DNA from: Benincasa hispida
Taxonomy: Eukaryota; Streptophyta; Magnoliopsida; Cucurbitales; Cucurbitaceae
NCBI RefSeq assembly: GCF_009727055.1
Contig: NC_052357.1
Location: forward strand, 82,527,086 to 82,591,085
DNA: 64,000 nt
Direction of reading: 5' to 3'
The first letter of the stretch is position 1, and every line of letters starts with the position of its first letter. The notes beneath the pieces are model-generated. The model was not told where the DNA came from and made no database searches. It saw only the letters and a program-made list of their open reading frames with translations. Shown here one piece after another: positions 23,221 to 34,929 of this stretch. The position numbers and the translations under genes are program-made.

Positions 23221-25550
23221 TGTAACATCCCGAATTTCAAAAAAAATTAAGTTAATTATCTAAAATTATTGAGTTTAAATTTTCCTTTCATTTGGAAAAT
23301 TGGGGTTAAATTGAAATAATTGAAAAATTTTTATTGATTAAATTGAATTTAATTGATTAGATATTTGAACTAATTATTTGAAAATATTGAATTTTGTTTC
23401 CCTTTGATTTTGGATTTTATGGCCAACTAAAAAAAAAAAAATTAAGAGATAATTAATTTCATGTGGTTTAATTGATTTAAATATTTGGAAGGATTTAATT
23501 TGTATCAAATTGATGGATTTTATGCCCTTTAATTTTGGTTTTTGAAGCCTAAATTAAGTTAATTTGAAAAGTTAATTGATTTATAAATTTAATATAATCT
23601 TTGGAGATTTTGGAGATATTGTGATAAAATATTTTATTTATCTTTTAAAAATTTGAAAAAAAATAAATAAAAGAGTTGAGAATTTTCGAAATTAAATGAG
23701 TGAAAAGAGGGAAAAAAAAGGGGAGAAAGCAATTCGGTTTTTCAGCGACAACTTTCACAAAATTGTCGATTGCTAGAATTTGAACTATTGGATCGTGCTC
23801 AAATTTGGTCAGTCTATTCGAGACATATGGAATTTCATTTTGAATGGTTGGATCGTTGTTTGAAGCTATGGTTTGTTCGTAATTGTTGCTGAATAAAATC
23901 TATAAAACTAGAAATTCCCCTTCTTTCTCACTCTCGCAAACCCTCGACATACAAGACCCTCACTACTAGTCGCTAGCCTAATCAATTTATGCCGACCGAC
24001 AGCAACACTCGCTGCCTATCTATGGTAGCCACGACCGACGGGTCATCAGCCGCCATTTGCCCGATCTTTGCCGAAATCTTGAGAAAAACCTTGGGTAAGA
24101 CTTATTTTCCTTATAATTTGGGAGGTGAAATTCATCCATTTGATTTTGGGTTAAATTAGTAACCTCTCTTTAGTGTGAAACTTAGATTCAAGATTTCAAA
24201 GTTTTAAGGCATTGACCATCAAGCTAGAGACCATTTTGTTTTGTAGAAAATTGGTGAAGATCGGTAAGTTTTGTAAGTTGTTGGATGATTATTCTTTTGG
24301 ATTGAGAGTAATAGTGGAAAATTAAGTTATTGATTGTGGATTTAATTCTTGATCAGATTGGTTAATTGAATCAAGTTTTGGAATTTGTCTTGGACCAAGC
24401 CAGAACTTTGGGTTGATTCAAGATTTCTAAAGGTTTTAAGGAATTATTTACGTGGACTTTTGTGATCAAGTTGAGGTAAATGGTACTATTTTCGGTGCTT
24501 TTGTGCCAGGCGACCTAGTCTAGAATTATAAAGTTAACTAATGGACTCTTGAAGCATGATTTTGTCATTATGTTTTACTTGTTGCATGACAATTATGAGT
24601 ATTATAAGCATGTTTGAATTTCTAATCAGTACTGATATTATGTATGTAGTGCATGAATAGACCAATAGATCGATTTACTGTCTCGCCTTAACGTATGTTT
24701 TATTTCAGAGGACCTACGGGTTTAGTTTCATGTTTGACGGTGTGCTTACGAGCCGCTAGACATGCATGAGTCGAAAGATTCATGTTCATGTTATTTTCCT
24801 ATGTTTAACAGTGTGCCTACGGGCCGCTAGACATGCGTGAGCCGACAAGTTTACGTTCATGTTATTTTCATATTTGACGGCGAGCCTGCGGGCCACTAGA
24901 CATGCATGAGCCGACAGGTTTACATTCATGTTATTTCCATGTTTGACGGTGTGCCTATGGGCCGCTAGACATGCGTGAGTCGACGGGTTTACGTTCATGT
25001 TATTTTCATGTTTGACGGTATGCCTACGGGCCGTTAGACATGCGTATCAAGGCAAGATAGTACGTCTTTTTGTTTTTCTTTCATCATTAAAAACTCATGT
25101 AGCTGTATGAGCCACAGGCTATTTTTCTTTGCTCGTGGATGCATAGCCTGATCCCGGTAATGGGATCACTTACTGAGTATTTTATACTCAACCTTTCTTA
25201 ATTTATGTTTTTCAGGTAATGATAGGAACGAACCGGCGGGTGACAAAAGGGACCTGTGATCGTGTCATATGAGACATGTAAATCGCTTCCACTTAGTTTA
25301 CGTTTTCAAGCTATTTAAAAGTTTTGATTTGAAGCTCAATGTTGGTCAAAATTTTATTTGTTTAAGGTTTTTTTTTCATTATTTTAGGGGCCCTAAACAA
25401 AGGTTTTACTTATTTGTTATTTATTTTGGAAAACTATGTTTATTATTTTAATGAAATTTCTTTTCCTTAATGGTCAAAATATTTTGAATGTAAATGTGTA
25501 ATTATGAGTAACGACCCTCATCAGAGTACTCAAAAGGTCGGGTCGTTACA
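23221..25550 (+). mobile_element. Solo LTR, family B (2,330 bp), nested in LTR copy 2
   Basis: The element begins TGTAACATCCCGAATTTC and ends GGTCGGGTCGTTACA, with TG...CA termini and inverted end bases TGTAAC/GTTACA. The host LTR reads AGGTCCA before it and ATAAGGTCC after it; the uninterrupted copy 1 reads TATAGGTCCATAAGGTCC at 20582, which fixes the insertion point. A perfect 5-bp TSD is not visible. The interior has CACTTACTGAGTATTTTATA and TTTTTCAGGTAATGATAGGA, features often seen in plant Gypsy-type LTRs. No internal coding region is present. Confidence 0.78.
24733..25055 (+). repeat. Tandem repeat of about 69 bp, 4 to 5 copies, inside the family B LTR
   Basis: TTTGACGGTGTGCCTACGGG-type units begin at about 24733, 24804, 24873, 24942 and 25011, spaced 71, 69, 69 and 69 bp. 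Each has GCCGCTAGACATGC.TGAG and CATGTTATTTTC. The array also gives a spurious repetitive reading frame on the minus strand. Confidence 0.85.
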
Positions 25551-26684
25551 CATAAGGTCCCCTTGGTAGCTCCAATGAATTCAAGTTGAGAATCAGATGT
25601 TGGGGTTGATTTAAAATGTTCAAATCGACAAAAGGAAATTCGATTATATGTGATATAATTGGTTTGATGTATGAGATACATCAGGTGGAGGATTAATATA
25701 AATATGATTTACATTAAGTATCATAAAATAGAAAAAGAACGATGGTTTGTATGTTTCATGAGATGAAATATTCAAACTATAGGTTATAAATATAATATGG
25801 TAAGTTGGTTATCATATTTATTTATAATAATATTAGTTATTGGATAATTATCTCTTTTTCTCTAATAACCAATTGAGTGGAAGGTTATTAGTGGTTTTAT
25901 TGTAACGTGAGATAAAAGGAAAATTTTTTTCCTAAATTTAGAAAAGTTGCTTAATTCGAAGAAAAAACTAATAGAAAGACTAACAAGTGAAATTGTTTCA
26001 TTAAACGATAAATCATAGAGAGACTAAACGATCGTAGAGTGTCACTATACGATAGTTCATTCAGTTGGTCGTAACTAAACGATCGAATGGCATTGTCTAT
26101 ACAATAGGCTGCCTTCTTCTACACGATTGAGCATTCGTCTACACGATAGACACTTCTCATCTCCTAGTTGCTCAATCGTGTACACATTTGTTATTCCTCA
26201 AGTCTCTTCCTCTAACTAAGTCCATATAGAGCTCACACTTCTGGATTCTCACACCGAGAATACCAAGGTAACCATTGTGGTGGTGTCCTTACTCAGCTCG
26301 ACTAAGTTCAAGGTTTTGGAGGCCGTTCGTTGTGTGTTCACGCTGTTCGTATAGTAGTTGTTGTTGATTGTGTTTTGTTGTGGTCGTTGTGTTCGAGCGT
26401 TCGTGTATCGCTATCTTGGAGACTGAACGAGCGTTCGTGATCAAGGGGTTTTGAAGAATGAGTCTTCTAAGGTATGTATAATCTTTCCCTAGATGATCTT
26501 ATAAGCATGCTGTAATGTCGTATTGTGCATGACTTGTTAGTTTCTGTTTTGTGACTGTAATTGTTTATGTTTAATTTCGAATAGTTGCTGTTGATTTTTG
26601 GAGGTTATTGGTGGTTTTATTGGTAGTTACTGTTGATTGTGCATGACCTCATGGAAATCCTCAAGTCTGATTTCCTTCAGCCAA

Positions 26685-27764
26685 GACATACACAAAGGAT
26701 GTACATAGTCTGATAGGAGTGCTAACAGTCACCATCAGTCTATCATACAACATACAACGTCCAAATTCATATCAAGCCATAACATATTATAATAATTATA
26801 GTAATATAACTCATAAGTTTCCAGAACAGTCTCAACAATCATCCATCAATCAATCATGGTAAAAGATCACATTATAATAGAAACATGCTTTTAGTGTATT
26901 CATAGTCTCAACATCAACTTGGGATTCGAGGGTGAACCGATAATAAATCACTTCCCTCTAGTTTTGGACACAAAATATTAGTCCAAGCAAACAAGCCGCT
27001 GAACCTTCCTCTTAGTTTAGCAAAACCTTGAATTAGTCCTTAACACCAACCATAAACACACATTTCAAATTTGGGGCCAATTCTAAAATATACACAATTT
27101 ATTCCAACAATCCCCATATAACTTATCCAAAATCTGTCAAAATCACTCTTAAAAGTGCTAGACAGCCCGCTAAAACAGCTCAAAATCTCAATTTCAATCT
27201 CCTAAATTTAAAATTGAACCAACCATCAGAAAAAATTACAATATATAACCAAGATCTTCAACAAAACCCAAGAAATTCACCCAAACAAACGCACGAATAG
27301 AGGGTCGCTCGTGCAGATCCAGGATTGTCCAAATGACATCTGTTGTAGATGCCGACAATAAGGACGAACGGATCAGTGACAAGAGGGAGAAGAGCGGCGA
27401 CACGAACAACAAGCCCCGAGGGTGAGGAACGGTGGCTGGCGCAGCGACCTGAGGTTGAGTGGCGAAGAGTGATAACGGTGGCGGCACTTCACAGTGGACA
27501 GCAGGCTGAGTGGCAAAGAGTGACGACATTTGGCGATGAAGAGCGACTAACACTGGCGGCTTCTCGAACAAGTGCGACGAGAGGCGACGGCTCAAGCAGA
27601 CACATGTGACGACAGCAGCATGCTTCACGGTAGACAGCTGGTGCTGTTCGTGGTTTGCACGGTTGAAGGTGTTCGTCGGGAGGGGGGGTTGAAGGCTACG
27701 TTTCACGAGAGAGGAAAAAGAAATTTGTTTCTCTTTTTTTACTGCAAGATGTAGGACCTTTAAT
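26685..27764. other. Non-coding region, probably LTR-derived, between solo LTR and MULE
   Basis: No gene is recognised. The 182-codon open stretch on the minus strand (27236-27784) is Ser/Leu/His-rich without a domain and lies in sequence that looks like the leader part of an LTR. By position this could be the remainder of the minus-strand LTR that begins at 21696, interrupted by LTR copy 2. That link is inferred from position and style, not from a clear alignment. Confidence 0.35.
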
Positions 27765-28440
27765 ATTAATATTATTGTTTTCAAAACTTATTAGAGAAAT
27801 ATTGTTGTTTTGAAACTTATTAGAGAAATATTGTTGTTTTGGGATTTCGAGGCTAGAAGTCGAGGGTTGAGGATTCGACTAATGTAGAGGTCGAACGTTG
27901 AGAACTCGAAAAACAAAGAAAAACTTGGAAACAATACGTAAATTAGGGTTGTCGAGGGTTGAAGTTTCGACATACATAAGTTGAAACTTCAACCTTCGAT
28001 AAGGAAAAGGAAATCTCGCTAATTTTGTGATGAGGATCTCACTCTATAAGGGAATCTCGCTAATTTTGTATATTAGGTTGTCGAAGGTTGAAGCTCTGGC
28101 ATACATAAGTTGAAACTTCAACCCTCGACAAGGAAGATAAGTAGGTGAAGCAGATTGTAAGAGAGAGCGAGATTATAGGAGAGAGTGAGATTGAAAGCGA
28201 GATTGTAAGAGAGAACGAGATTGAGAGAGCGAGATTGTAGGAGAGAGCGAGATTGAGAGAGCGAGATTGAAAGCGAGATTGTAGAAGAGAGTGAGATTAA
28301 AAGCGAGATTGTAGGAGAGAGCGAGATTGAAAGCGAGATTGTAGGAAAGAGCGAGATTGAGAGAGCGAGATTCTAGGAGAGAGCGAGATTGTGAGCGAGA
28401 GCGAGATTGTAGGAGAGAGCAAGATTGAGTCTGCCACATG
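27765..28440. repeat. Left inverted-repeat arm of the MULE with GAGCGAGATTGTAG array
   Basis: The arm begins with a 31-bp unit repeated twice (ACTTATTAGAGAAATATTG), continues with blocks such as GTCGAGGGTTGA and GTTGAAACTTCAACC, and ends in about 290 bp of GAGAGAGCGAGATTGTAGGA-type repeats (28150-28435). The array makes purine/pyrimidine strand asymmetry strong. Confidence 0.7.
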
Positions 28441-29941
28441 GATTAAACGGTCAAGAAGTCAGCTGACGTGGTCTGCCACATGGAAATCGTCTTCACTTTA
28501 TTCACTTTCCATAAGTCTGAAAAAGTGCATATATATCACCATGTTGCCCTTACTCCGATTCCCCTGCACGATTCTCTGCATGCATTGACGTTATCTGATT
28601 CCCCTGCTCCGATTCCATGCATTCATTGACGCATTCATGCCCTTCTGCCATAGCCTTAATGCCTTTCCAACCATCCTAAACCCGTGGGTCGAGTGTTCAA
28701 CATTCGACCCATATCCTTTTAAACCACCATCCCCTTCATTTTTCCTCAATCACACCCTCGATAATTTTTGAAGATTCACTACCCTTGATTTTGCTCATTC
28801 CTCTCCCTTTGATTTGTTCACTATCCCTTCATAGCTCACTGCCCCCTCACTACCTTCGAAAATAAACCTTCGAAATCATCTTCCTCTCCTCCCATTTCCA
28901 TTTCCATTTCTCTTCTTATATTTCGTTTAATACAAATTATTCTCACACAACTATACTGGTTCGTTACTCTACTAAATGTTTATTTTTTAAGAATAATTAT
29001 AAATTTTATTTTTGTTCTTATATTATTATTTTTTTTATAGATTCTAGTTTTTTTTTTAATTTTTTGTAATTATTGTCAGATAACAAATAACAGGAAAAAA
29101 GGTGAACGTTGTCACTTTGAAGAAAAAAGAGAACTACCGTCAAATCTGTGAGTTGAACTTATGATATTTGAAAAGTTTAGTTTATTCTTATGATATTTGA
29201 TTTATTTAGTATTAACTTTGATGTTTATACTGTTAAAATGTTTAGTTTATTATTATGTTTAAGAAGTTGATATTTATAGTTTAATACAAAATTATTGTGA
29301 TAGTTAATAAGTTTAGTATAATTTCAAAAGTTTAATATAGTTTTAAAAATTTAGTTTATTCATATGATATTTGATTTCTTTAGTATTAACTTTGATGTTT
29401 ATAGTGTTAAAATGTTTAGTTTATTGTTATGTTTAAGAAGTTGATATTTATAGTTTAATACAAAATTATTGTAATAGTTAACAAGTTTAGTATAGTTTCA
29501 AAAGTTTAATATAGTTTGAAAATTTTAGTTTATTCCATATGAAAATTATTGTTGTATGTTTATTGTGATAAGTTGATATTTTCTAGTATTAACTTTGAAA
29601 ATATAGTTTAAATAGTTTGAAAAAGTTTAATTTAACTTAATTTTTTATTTTATATTAAATTTGAAAAAAATAGTTTTAAAAAGTTTACCTCATTTTAGTT
29701 TGAAAAGTTTAATTTGTTGTTATTTTTAAAAATAGTTATAAAAAGTTTATCCTATTGCTATGTTTAAAAATAGTTATAAAAAGTTTAATTTATTGTTATG
29801 TTTAAAAAGTTGATGTTCATAAAACTTAAAAAGTTTATGTTTATAAACTAAAAAATTTAATATTTTTTAATATACTTCTTATAAAAAGTATAATACATAA
29901 AATTGATGTTTGTTTATTTTATTTTATTTTATTTTTAGAAA
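28441..29941. other. MULE 5' non-coding region with a 174-bp tandem duplication
   Basis: The stretch 28441-28975 has no recognised gene and is partly CT-rich (possible promoter/leader). From 29176 a 174-bp AT-rich unit occurs twice in tandem (29176-29349 and 29350-29523), each with GATATTTGATT, TAGTATTAACTTTGATGTTT and AAGAAGTTGATATTTATAG. Looser repeats of AAAAAGTTTA follow to 29870. Confidence 0.65.
29176..29523 (+). repeat. Tandem duplication, 2 x 174 bp
   Basis: The starts TTTAGTTTATTCTTATGATA (29176) and TTTAGTTTATTCATATGATA (29350) are 174 bp apart, and the two units agree closely along their length. Confidence 0.8.
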
Positions 29942-32440
29942 ATGGCAGGCAAATACTTGAGATTTATGTTGTTTACAAATGGTAATATGATTGATGGTAT
30001 TGATGGATTTGAGTATGACCAACTACCAAGTGGGAGTTTTACCATAAATGTGAACAGGGAATTGTATTTAAACAATTTATTCAAATGGTTGGGATGTTAC
30101 TTAGTGTAGATATGGGAGCAAATCAAATAGAAATAATATATAGACATCCCAATCTAGAACAATCAGGATCAATAAGATATATGTCATTCCCTATTTCGAA
30201 TGCACAAGCTATGAACTTGATGTTCTCAATGGCAATGCCAGTGCCAAATGTAGTGCATTTGTATGTAAAGGTAAATATGATAGGGGTGGATCCTGATACA
30301 TCATTTAACCAGTTTGAAGATCCAACTCAATGTATCGATCCTGATCCAGAATCAGTTGCATGTCCATGTGATAATGAAGATATGGCGGCTAATAACCTGT
30401 ACAAAGACTATAAAACAGAAACGGATGACGAATTTGAAGAGTTGGATTTCAATGGTCATGAACATGAGATGCTTTCAGATACATTCAATGATTTGGATAT
30501 GAATGTATTAGATAGCATTCGGGCACATGACCCAATTGTAGCTCCTGTGGACGTTGACAATATGTTATTATATAAAGGAATGATTTGTCAAGACAAGGAA
30601 ATGCTACAACACGCGGTCAAATGTTTTACAATAAAGTGTCACGCACCATACAAGGTTATTGAATCTACATCGATGATTTGGACAATTTGGTGTAAGAAGT
30701 GGGAGGAAGGTTGCAAGTGGAAACTTCGTGCAATAAAGAAAAAAATCACATGGCTTGTTCAAGATCACTAAGTATGATGAGCAGCATACATGTTTTTATT
30801 CAAAACTAAGTCAAAGTCACGTGCAATTGGATTCATCAATGATTGCACTGGAGTTCTATGACGCCATAAGAGAAAAATCATCTATCAGTGTGACACAACT
30901 GCAGTCCGACATCAAATCAAAGTTTGGATATCATGTTCCTTACCATAGGGTATGGGAGGGAAAAAGAAAAGTGTTGGCTAAAGTGTTCGGTGATTGGGAT
31001 GAGTCTTACAAATTGTTGCCCTGGTGGTTATATATGGTTAAGCAGACCAATCCCGGAACACATGTAGAGTGGAAAGTTAAAGAAATGCTTACTGAAGGCC
31101 ATGTCATCCTAACTTCTATATTTTGGGCATTTGGTCCTTGTATAGAAGCTTTTAATAAATGTCGGCCGATCATTCAGATAAATGGTACACATTTGTACGG
31201 AAAATATAGAGGAAAACTGTTGATTGCTACATCAGTTGACTCGAACGGCCATCTACTTCCACTTGCGTCTGTCGTTGCTGATGAAGAGTCCGCAGACTCA
31301 TGGGGATGGTTCCTGAAACACCTGACAGAAATTGTAACACACGAAGAGGTGTGTTTAATTTCAGATCGACATACTCATATAATTGTAGCAGTGAACAATC
31401 CAGCAAATGGTTGGATGGGACCGAAATGTCACCATCGTTTCTGCTTACGACATATCATCAGCAACTTCAATAAAAAGTATAAATTTAATTCATTGAAAAA
31501 TTATGTTTATCGTGCCGGGTGTTAGTTTCAAATTCAAAAGTTCAACAAAGCAATTGAAGATATCAAAGGAATAAATCAGAGCTGTCCGAGTTTTTTTGAC
31601 AACATTAGTTTAGAGCAATGGACTCAAGCACATGATGGAGGATTCAGATATGGGTGGATGACAACAAATCTATCAGAATGCATCAATGAAGTCCTCAAAG
31701 GAGCTCGAATGTTGCCTATAAATGCCCTTGCTCAGATAACATTCTTCAAATGCGTGAACTATTTCGAGAAAAGAAGAGAAGAAATAAGGGATGCATTGGA
31801 GCGTCAAGATAAATACACTCGGTAATATTATTTTTTTATATATATATTTTATTAATAATTTATTTCAAACATATTTTATAATACTAAGTGGAGTAAAAAT
31901 CCAGGTATGCACACGACAAAATAATAAATGGGTTGCACGATCTAGTAAACATGAAGTACAATCATACGATCGGTATGAAGGTGTGTTTCATGTGAAGACC
32001 GAACATCATAGTCTCAATGCCAAAGGAGAATACGTTCAAATATTGAGGCTAAACAGGTTCGAGTGGTACTGTTCATGTAACAAGTGGCAAGCATTCGACA
32101 TTCCATGCTCGCATTTTATGGCCGTTTGCTCACATTTTATCATGAACTACGAAGATTTTATTGAGGACTACTACAAATTGTCAATGTATGCTGAATGTTA
32201 ATCTCCTCAATTTCAACCTGTACCGCATGAAGATTACTGGATCACGCACCCTAATATGCCTTCTTAAATCCTAATCCATCCTTGTTGAGAAAACCTGGTA
32301 GACCGAAAAGTTCACGTTATCACAACGATATGGATTGGACAGAACCAGCCACTCGATAACGATGTAGATTTTGTAACCAGTTAGGACATAATTGAAGGAA
32401 GTGTCCTTCGTTACTAAGATGGGCTTTAGATAGTTACGGA
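29942..32440 (+). pseudogene. MULE transposase pseudogene (transposase core, SWIM zinc finger, zinc knuckle)
   Basis: The reading starts MAGKYLRFMLF at 29942 and shifts frame near 30080. An N-terminal part with an acidic linker (30085-30771) includes the DNA-binding type motif LQHAVKCFTIKCHAPYKV. Another frame change near 30750 leads to the core (30755-31525) with EGHVILTSIFWAFGPCIEAF, IQINGTHLYGKYRGKLL and LISDRHTHI. The first catalytic residue, Asp in the usual IDGTHL, is Asn here. After a stop at 31523-31525 and another frame change, the C-terminal part continues (WTQAHDGGFRYGWMTTNLSE, ALERQDKYTR), then an intron (about 31822-31903) and the SWIM finger CSCNKWQAFDIPCSHFMAVC at about 32072-32130. 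A CX2CX4HX4C knuckle CRFCNQLGHN with an internal stop lies near 32370. It cannot make an active transposase. Confidence 0.85.
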
Positions 32441-32655
32441 TTGAAAAATAAATAATTTTGTTATTATATAATCATTTGAGTGTATATTCAATTTTTTTAT
32501 TATAATTTATTATATATTCAAATTTTTTTTATAATAATCTATTGTATCAATTTTTTTTTTATTGTAATCAATAAAGTTTTATATTATTCTTTACTCTCAC
32601 ACTTTTCTCTACTATTCAATTATAGTCAATTTTAATATATATATTTTTTTCAGAT

Positions 32656-34690
32656 CATGTCTTTAAACCTAGGACCTGTTGATCCCGATGTTTTGTACGA
32701 CTAGTCCATTCATCGATCATATGTTGTATGGCGAGATCATACTACTAGAGAAATATCTTGCAGACGTCGAGAAGCAGTTCTCTAGCGCACTATCCCGCTC
32801 CACCCTTGAATACTACGCTACTACGCACATCTGGATTCTATGGGGTTGCCAGATTAGGATTTATTCAGTTGGACTGGCATCTGATCACAGCCTTGGTCGA
32901 GAGATAGAGGCCCAAGACGCATACATTCCATATGTCTGTTGGAGAGTGCACTATCACTCTACAAGAAATAGAAGTGTTGTTGGGGTTACCTGTTGACGAT
33001 GAGTCGGTCACCGGAGTGATGTACGATGACTGGTTAGAAGTTTGTCAACTGTACCTCGGTGCGACCCCACCTGCCGACAAGATTAAAGGATCGAGGTTAA
33101 GTTTAATATGGTTAGGAACACAATTTCGTGAGCTCATAGATGGTGCAGACGAGGAAACTGTCGTAAGATATGCGTGAGCATATACTCTACAAATGTGGGT
33201 GGAAGTCTGTTTTCAGATAAATCAAGTCATTTTGTTCACTTGATGTTCCTGCCACTGTTAACTAACCTCCATGATGCGGGGCGGTAATCGTGGGGTGGAG
33301 CATGCTTGGCACGGTTGTATAGACAACTATACAAAGCAACAATACCTGAGGTTTGAGAGATAGCTGGGCCTCTCATACTTTTGCAACTATGGGCTTGGGA
33401 GCGATTTCCAACAATGGCTCCATAGCTACATCATGTTAATGACGCTCAGTTAGTTGGACGAGCCTACAGTTCTCGGTATGTTCTATTTAATTCAATTTTA
33501 ATTTTTTATATTCACTGATCTAGTTAATTTAAATTCTAAATTATCATTTAAAAATTTAGATGGAGAGACAAATTTTGTGTGATTAATGACAGCCACAATG
33601 TAGTCAACCAAGTATAGATACTGTTTGATTTGCTTCAACCTGAACAGGTACATTACACTAAACCTAATTGATTATTTTATTCACATTTTTATTGTATTTG
33701 TCCTTAATATCTCTAATATAATATATTTGTATTTCGGGTTATTTGGGAGCCGTACAAAATTATTATGCATACTTTGGCCTAATTTTTGTACGAATTGGTC
33801 AAAACATATGGCGGACGATGAGTCCTCTCATATGTTTTCACATTGGTGAGTGACAATCTTCCTGACAGGGTGATGGAGACAATTCGGTTTTCAGTAGGAT
33901 GTCCCATCGCCTTGTAATACTGAACCCGTACTGCATGATATTCACCTAAGGATTGGAGATTGGTCCAAAAAAAGTTGCACATTTGGATAGTGCCGATGCA
34001 CCTATCGTGCAAGGTTTATTGCAGTGGGGGTTTCTCTTGAACAGTTTGATACAGATGTCACTCCAGAATATATTCATTGGTATAATAATATCACAAGGCG
34101 TTACGTCACTCGTTCGGGAGCAGCTGTGAGTCACCTGGTAAATGAATGAATATTATCTAATTATTTTTAATTTAAATTTATTTTAAATATTGTTTAATTG
34201 TTTTATAATTCACAGAGATCGAACAACAGTAGACTTTGTGAGGTTGCGAATGATCCGAACCAAGTTCTTGCTATATGTAGTGATAACCAAAGCTATATGG
34301 AGGAAATTCATTATATGTATGATATACCTATTGTTCCTTCACCAGCTCCTAGACATAGAGGACCTGTTTGGGAAGAGGATGAGTTTGATGAGGTTGCACA
34401 TAATGTGGAAGAGTTGCCCCCTATGATGCAGATGCTGAGTCAAACTGATAATGTTAGTCCGATGATGATGATGCTAGCATTTGGTTCAGGACATTACGAC
34501 TCAGAGGCTAGTCCTTCGTCTTCATACGTGCATGGACATGGTCGGGGTCATGGAGAGCATAATGAATATTTATATTATGAAGCGCATGCAGAGGTACAGA
34601 GCAACATCAAGAAGAACTCGAGCAACTTCAAGTTCGAAGTCGACGACGACAACCAGCTCGAAATCAGCGACGTCCGCCTTGTGGGACACA
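32656..34690 (+). pseudogene. Plant mobile domain (PMD) pseudogene within the MULE
   Basis: The start is ATG at 32656 (MSLNLGPVDPDVLYD), just after an acceptor-like TTTTTCAG. With several frame changes it continues HRSYVVWRDH, LGFIQLDWHLITALVERW, THTFHMSVGECTITLQEIEV, LLGLPVDDESVTGVMYDDW, KGSRLSLIWLGTQF and GPLILLQLWAWERF. This is the plant mobile domain (aminotransferase-like) fold that co-occurs with MULE transposases and was also domesticated in MAIN/MAIL genes. The acidic C-terminus (WEEDEFDEVAHNVEELPPMM, HGHGRGHGEHN) follows at 34366-34600. Many stops and frameshifts make it dead. Introns are likely around 33470-33560 and 34140-34215 but are not sure. Confidence 0.75.
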
Positions 34691-34929
34691 TTGATTTTTG
34701 TAATTATTTTTATATAAATGAGATATTTAATTTACATTTTTTTTTTATTTTTATGAGTTATTATTTTTTTTAATTTATTCTTTTTAGAGTTTAAATAAAA
34801 TAATAAAATATTTTCAGAAATTGCTTTTATAAAATAGAAAATTAAAAAAAAAAAAAGAAAGAAAGGAAGAAAGAAAGAAGAAGGTGGAATATGTAATAAT
34901 TAAAAAAGAAAAAAAAGGAAAATTTGTAC

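Larger units (their letters stand above)
22238..26679 (+). mobile_element. Solo LTR, family A, copy 2, split by a nested solo LTR
   Basis: The start is TATTGGGATTGGTGTCC (the terminal TG is now TA) and the end is TTTCCTTCA. Five-base duplications GCCAA flank it at 22233-22237 and 26680-26684. Removing the insertion 23221-25550 gives a solo LTR of about 2.1 kb that matches copy 1 in order: the GATCATGC..TAAGTGATAA, GTGGAGACATGTGAGC and TTAGAGGGATCA.TGGTACTT blocks. The 3' part contains CGTTCGTG motifs and a GTGTTCACGC segment absent from copy 1. Confidence 0.85.

Noticed and set aside
24786..24998. Repetitive 70-codon open frame on the minus strand (NMNVNLSAHACLAARR units)
   Set aside because: It is generated by the 69-bp tandem repeat, whose length is a multiple of three; it lies inside an LTR.
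24733..25055. Possible CRISPR-like array
   Set aside because: Units are contiguous without unique spacers and lie in a plant LTR; it is an ordinary tandem repeat.
19596..26679. Two family A LTRs as the ends of one complete retrotransposon
   Set aside because: Each has its own matching 5-bp duplication, and the DNA between them is a fragment of a different LTR without primer site or polypurine tract.
27236..27784. 182-codon open frame on the minus strand
   Set aside because: It has no domain, is rich in Ser, Leu and His, and runs into the MULE end. It most likely reflects base composition of LTR-type leader sequence.
28173..28439. Open frame with repeated SRSRSQSRS on the minus strand
   Set aside because: It is the translation of the GAGCGAGATT array and has no coding meaning.
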